7,893 bases of DNA from Erysipelotrichaceae bacterium. GTDB lineage: Bacteria; Bacillota_I; Bacilli_A; Erysipelotrichales; Erysipelotrichaceae. The notes beneath the pieces are model-generated. The model ran no database searches. It saw only the letters and a program-made list of their open reading frames with translations, and was not told the DNA's origin. The translations under genes were made by a program, and so were the position numbers. Positions 6,927-7,893 of the stretch are shown here, piece by piece. The stretch is taken from assembly GCA_900770275.1 (NCBI GenBank), contig CAAGJS010000155.1, positions 1 through 7,893 of the forward strand. The letters are read 5' to 3'. The stretch's first letter is position 1. The number at the start of each line of letters is the position of its first letter.

Positions 6927-6947
6927 AGGCTCTAAGGAGGAGCCCTA
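6926..6947 (+). promoter_or_regulatory. Hairpin holding the transposase ribosome site
   Basis: GGCTC (6928-6932) can pair with GAGCC (6940-6944), with two further pairs across a bulged C up to the A of the start codon. The loop holds most of the Shine-Dalgarno AAGGAGG (6934-6940), which is 6 nt from ATG 6947. The left arm can alternatively pair with GAGCCTA (6914-6920), so read-through RNA could adopt either fold. RNA started at the local promoter near 6933 would lack the left arm and stay translatable. Confidence 0.4.
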
Positions 6948-7893
6948 TGTCCAGAATTAAGAGGATACCTGACAACCTGTTTCCGATGCCTACAGGTGCA
7001 TATCTCGTCGGTAAAGGGTACGTCTACATAAACGGCGATTCGACGTACGTCAGTGCTGAAGATCGAAAAACCGACGGGAAAGGTTACACCACCCACTCTG
7101 GCGTATGTATCGGCGTTCTGGAGAACCCCGGGGACAAAAGCTGCCGTATGTTTTATGCAAACGATAAGTACCGTGCTGACCATCAGCTTGTCGAACTTCC
7201 TGAGCCGCCGGAAAACGCTGACAGTATTGCGGTCGGCCTGCTTGCGGTAATCCGCCAATTCAGCACGAACTCCGGGCTGGTGGAGGATCTCACAACAGCT
7301 TTCGGATCGGAAGACGCCGCGCTTGTGCTTGATCTGGCAGTCTATATGATCTCCAGAGAGTCTGCAGTCATGCAGCATTTCCCTGCATGGGCCCGCGATC
7401 ACGCACACTTCTCAGAAGACATACGCTCTGACACTTACATCGGTACGTTTCTGAAAGAGCACCTTACGATCCCGAAGATCACAAGGTTCCGCAAGCTGTG
7501 GCTCTCCAGAAACATCGGCACCGGCTACGTTTATCTCTGCTACGACTCAACGAATGTCAACTCGCAGGCAGAAGGTGTTTCCATCGTACAACGCGGACAT
7601 GCCAAAGATGATCCTACACTGGATCAGGTGAATACCGACTACGTCATCAGGCAGGACGATGGCATGCCGCTGACATACCTTCATTCTCCGGGGTCCGTTG
7701 CCGACATCGTCCAAGCTCAGGAGATGATCCGGTTCATTGATGATACAAAGAAGCTGACCGGGACAGATGTTACCCTGTGTCTCATCTGCGATCGGGGCTA
7801 CATCTCCATCGTAAATCTGAAGAAGATGGATAACGCCGGCATCAGTTACCTGATGATGCTGCGGTCGGATCTGACATTCTTTCAGGATCTGGC
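6947..7893 (+). CDS. IS4-superfamily DDE transposase, 5' part
   Basis: This enzyme cuts and joins the ends of its insertion sequence. The frame is open from ATG 6947 to the window edge, giving 315 codons without a stop. The start has AAGGAGG at 6 nt. The DDE_Tnp_1 type core is recognisable: first catalytic Asp in LCYDSTN (D200), then GHAKDDPTLDQVN (218-230) with DDGMPL (237-242), typical of the strand region after it, and the second Asp in LICDRGY (D282). The catalytic Glu would lie beyond the window. The long N-terminal region before D200 resembles that of IS1634-like transposases of roughly 500-600 residues, but the exact IS family is not certain. No internal stop is seen, so the element may be active. 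Confidence 0.85.
   Translation, partial: MSRIKRIPDNLFPMPTGAYLVGKGYVYINGDSTYVSAEDRKTDGKGYTTHSGVCIGVLENPGDKSCRMFYANDKYRADHQLVELPEPPENADSIAVGLLAVIRQFSTNSGLVEDLTTAFGSEDAALVLDLAVYMISRESAVMQHFPAWARDHAHFSEDIRSDTYIGTFLKEHLTIPKITRFRKLWLSRNIGTGYVYLCYDSTNVNSQAEGVSIVQRGHAKDDPTLDQVNTDYVIRQDDGMPLTYLHSPGSVADIVQAQEMIRFIDDTKKLTGTDVTLCLICDRGYISIVNLKKMDNAGISYLMMLRSDLTFFQDL

Larger units (their letters stand above)
6752..7893 (+). mobile_element. IS4-superfamily insertion sequence, left part
   Basis: Cas4 homology stops at about 6736. It is followed by a non-coding end region and, from 6947, a DDE transposase that runs off the window. The left boundary is placed at the first base of the inverted repeat ATAATATAGGCTCGT, but any point between about 6736 and 6752 is possible. 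The right end and the target-site duplication are outside the window. The transposase points in the same direction as the cas genes. Its codons favour C in third position more than the neighbouring cas genes, consistent with recent arrival. Confidence 0.85.

Overview
The window holds most of a type I-C CRISPR-Cas operon, all on the + strand, whose cas4 gene is cut short by an insertion sequence. Gene order is cas3 (285-2759), cas5c (2772-3518), cas8c (3502-5436), cas7c (5453-6322) and a 5' fragment of cas4 (6322-6750). An IS4-superfamily element follows, and its transposase (from 6947) runs off the right edge. The canonical I-C order continues with cas1, cas2 and the CRISPR array, but none of these is in the window. 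Strong AGGAGG-type ribosome sites, I-C gene order and Cas5 similarity to the Bacillus halodurans enzyme point to a Firmicute, most likely a Clostridia/Lachnospiraceae-type gut bacterium. That assignment is an inference.

Region by region: 1-284 is an AT-rich non-coding leader. It has a hairpin plus T-tract (possible terminator of an upstream gene), a TTGACA-type promoter candidate and several small hairpins just before cas3. From 285 to 6322 the four interference genes are packed with gaps of 12-16 nt or short overlaps (17 nt for cas5/cas8, 1 nt for cas7/cas4), each with its own Shine-Dalgarno site, so they look like one transcript. An in-frame TTG at 5029 inside cas8c, preceded by AAGGAG at 8 nt, is an excellent internal start for the small subunit Cas11c. 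From about 6736 the cas4 homology stops. The next ~200 bp is the IS left end, with three copies of a 9-bp end-like motif overlapping a near-consensus promoter for the transposase.

Working together: Cas5c (crRNA-processing nuclease, catalytic Tyr/Lys/His present), Cas7c (backbone), Cas8c (large subunit) and Cas11c would form the I-C Cascade, and Cas3 (HD nuclease plus SF2 helicase) would destroy the target. All of these read as intact, so interference may still work. Cas4, which helps choose and trim new spacers, has lost its C-terminal Fe-S cysteines. Any downstream cas1-cas2 would sit beyond the IS, so adaptation is probably impaired or altered. The main points for follow-up are the IS disruption of cas4, the junction-like promoter at the IS left end, the Cas11c TTG start, a one-residue contraction of the Cas3 HD motif and a perfect 13-bp inverted repeat inside cas4.
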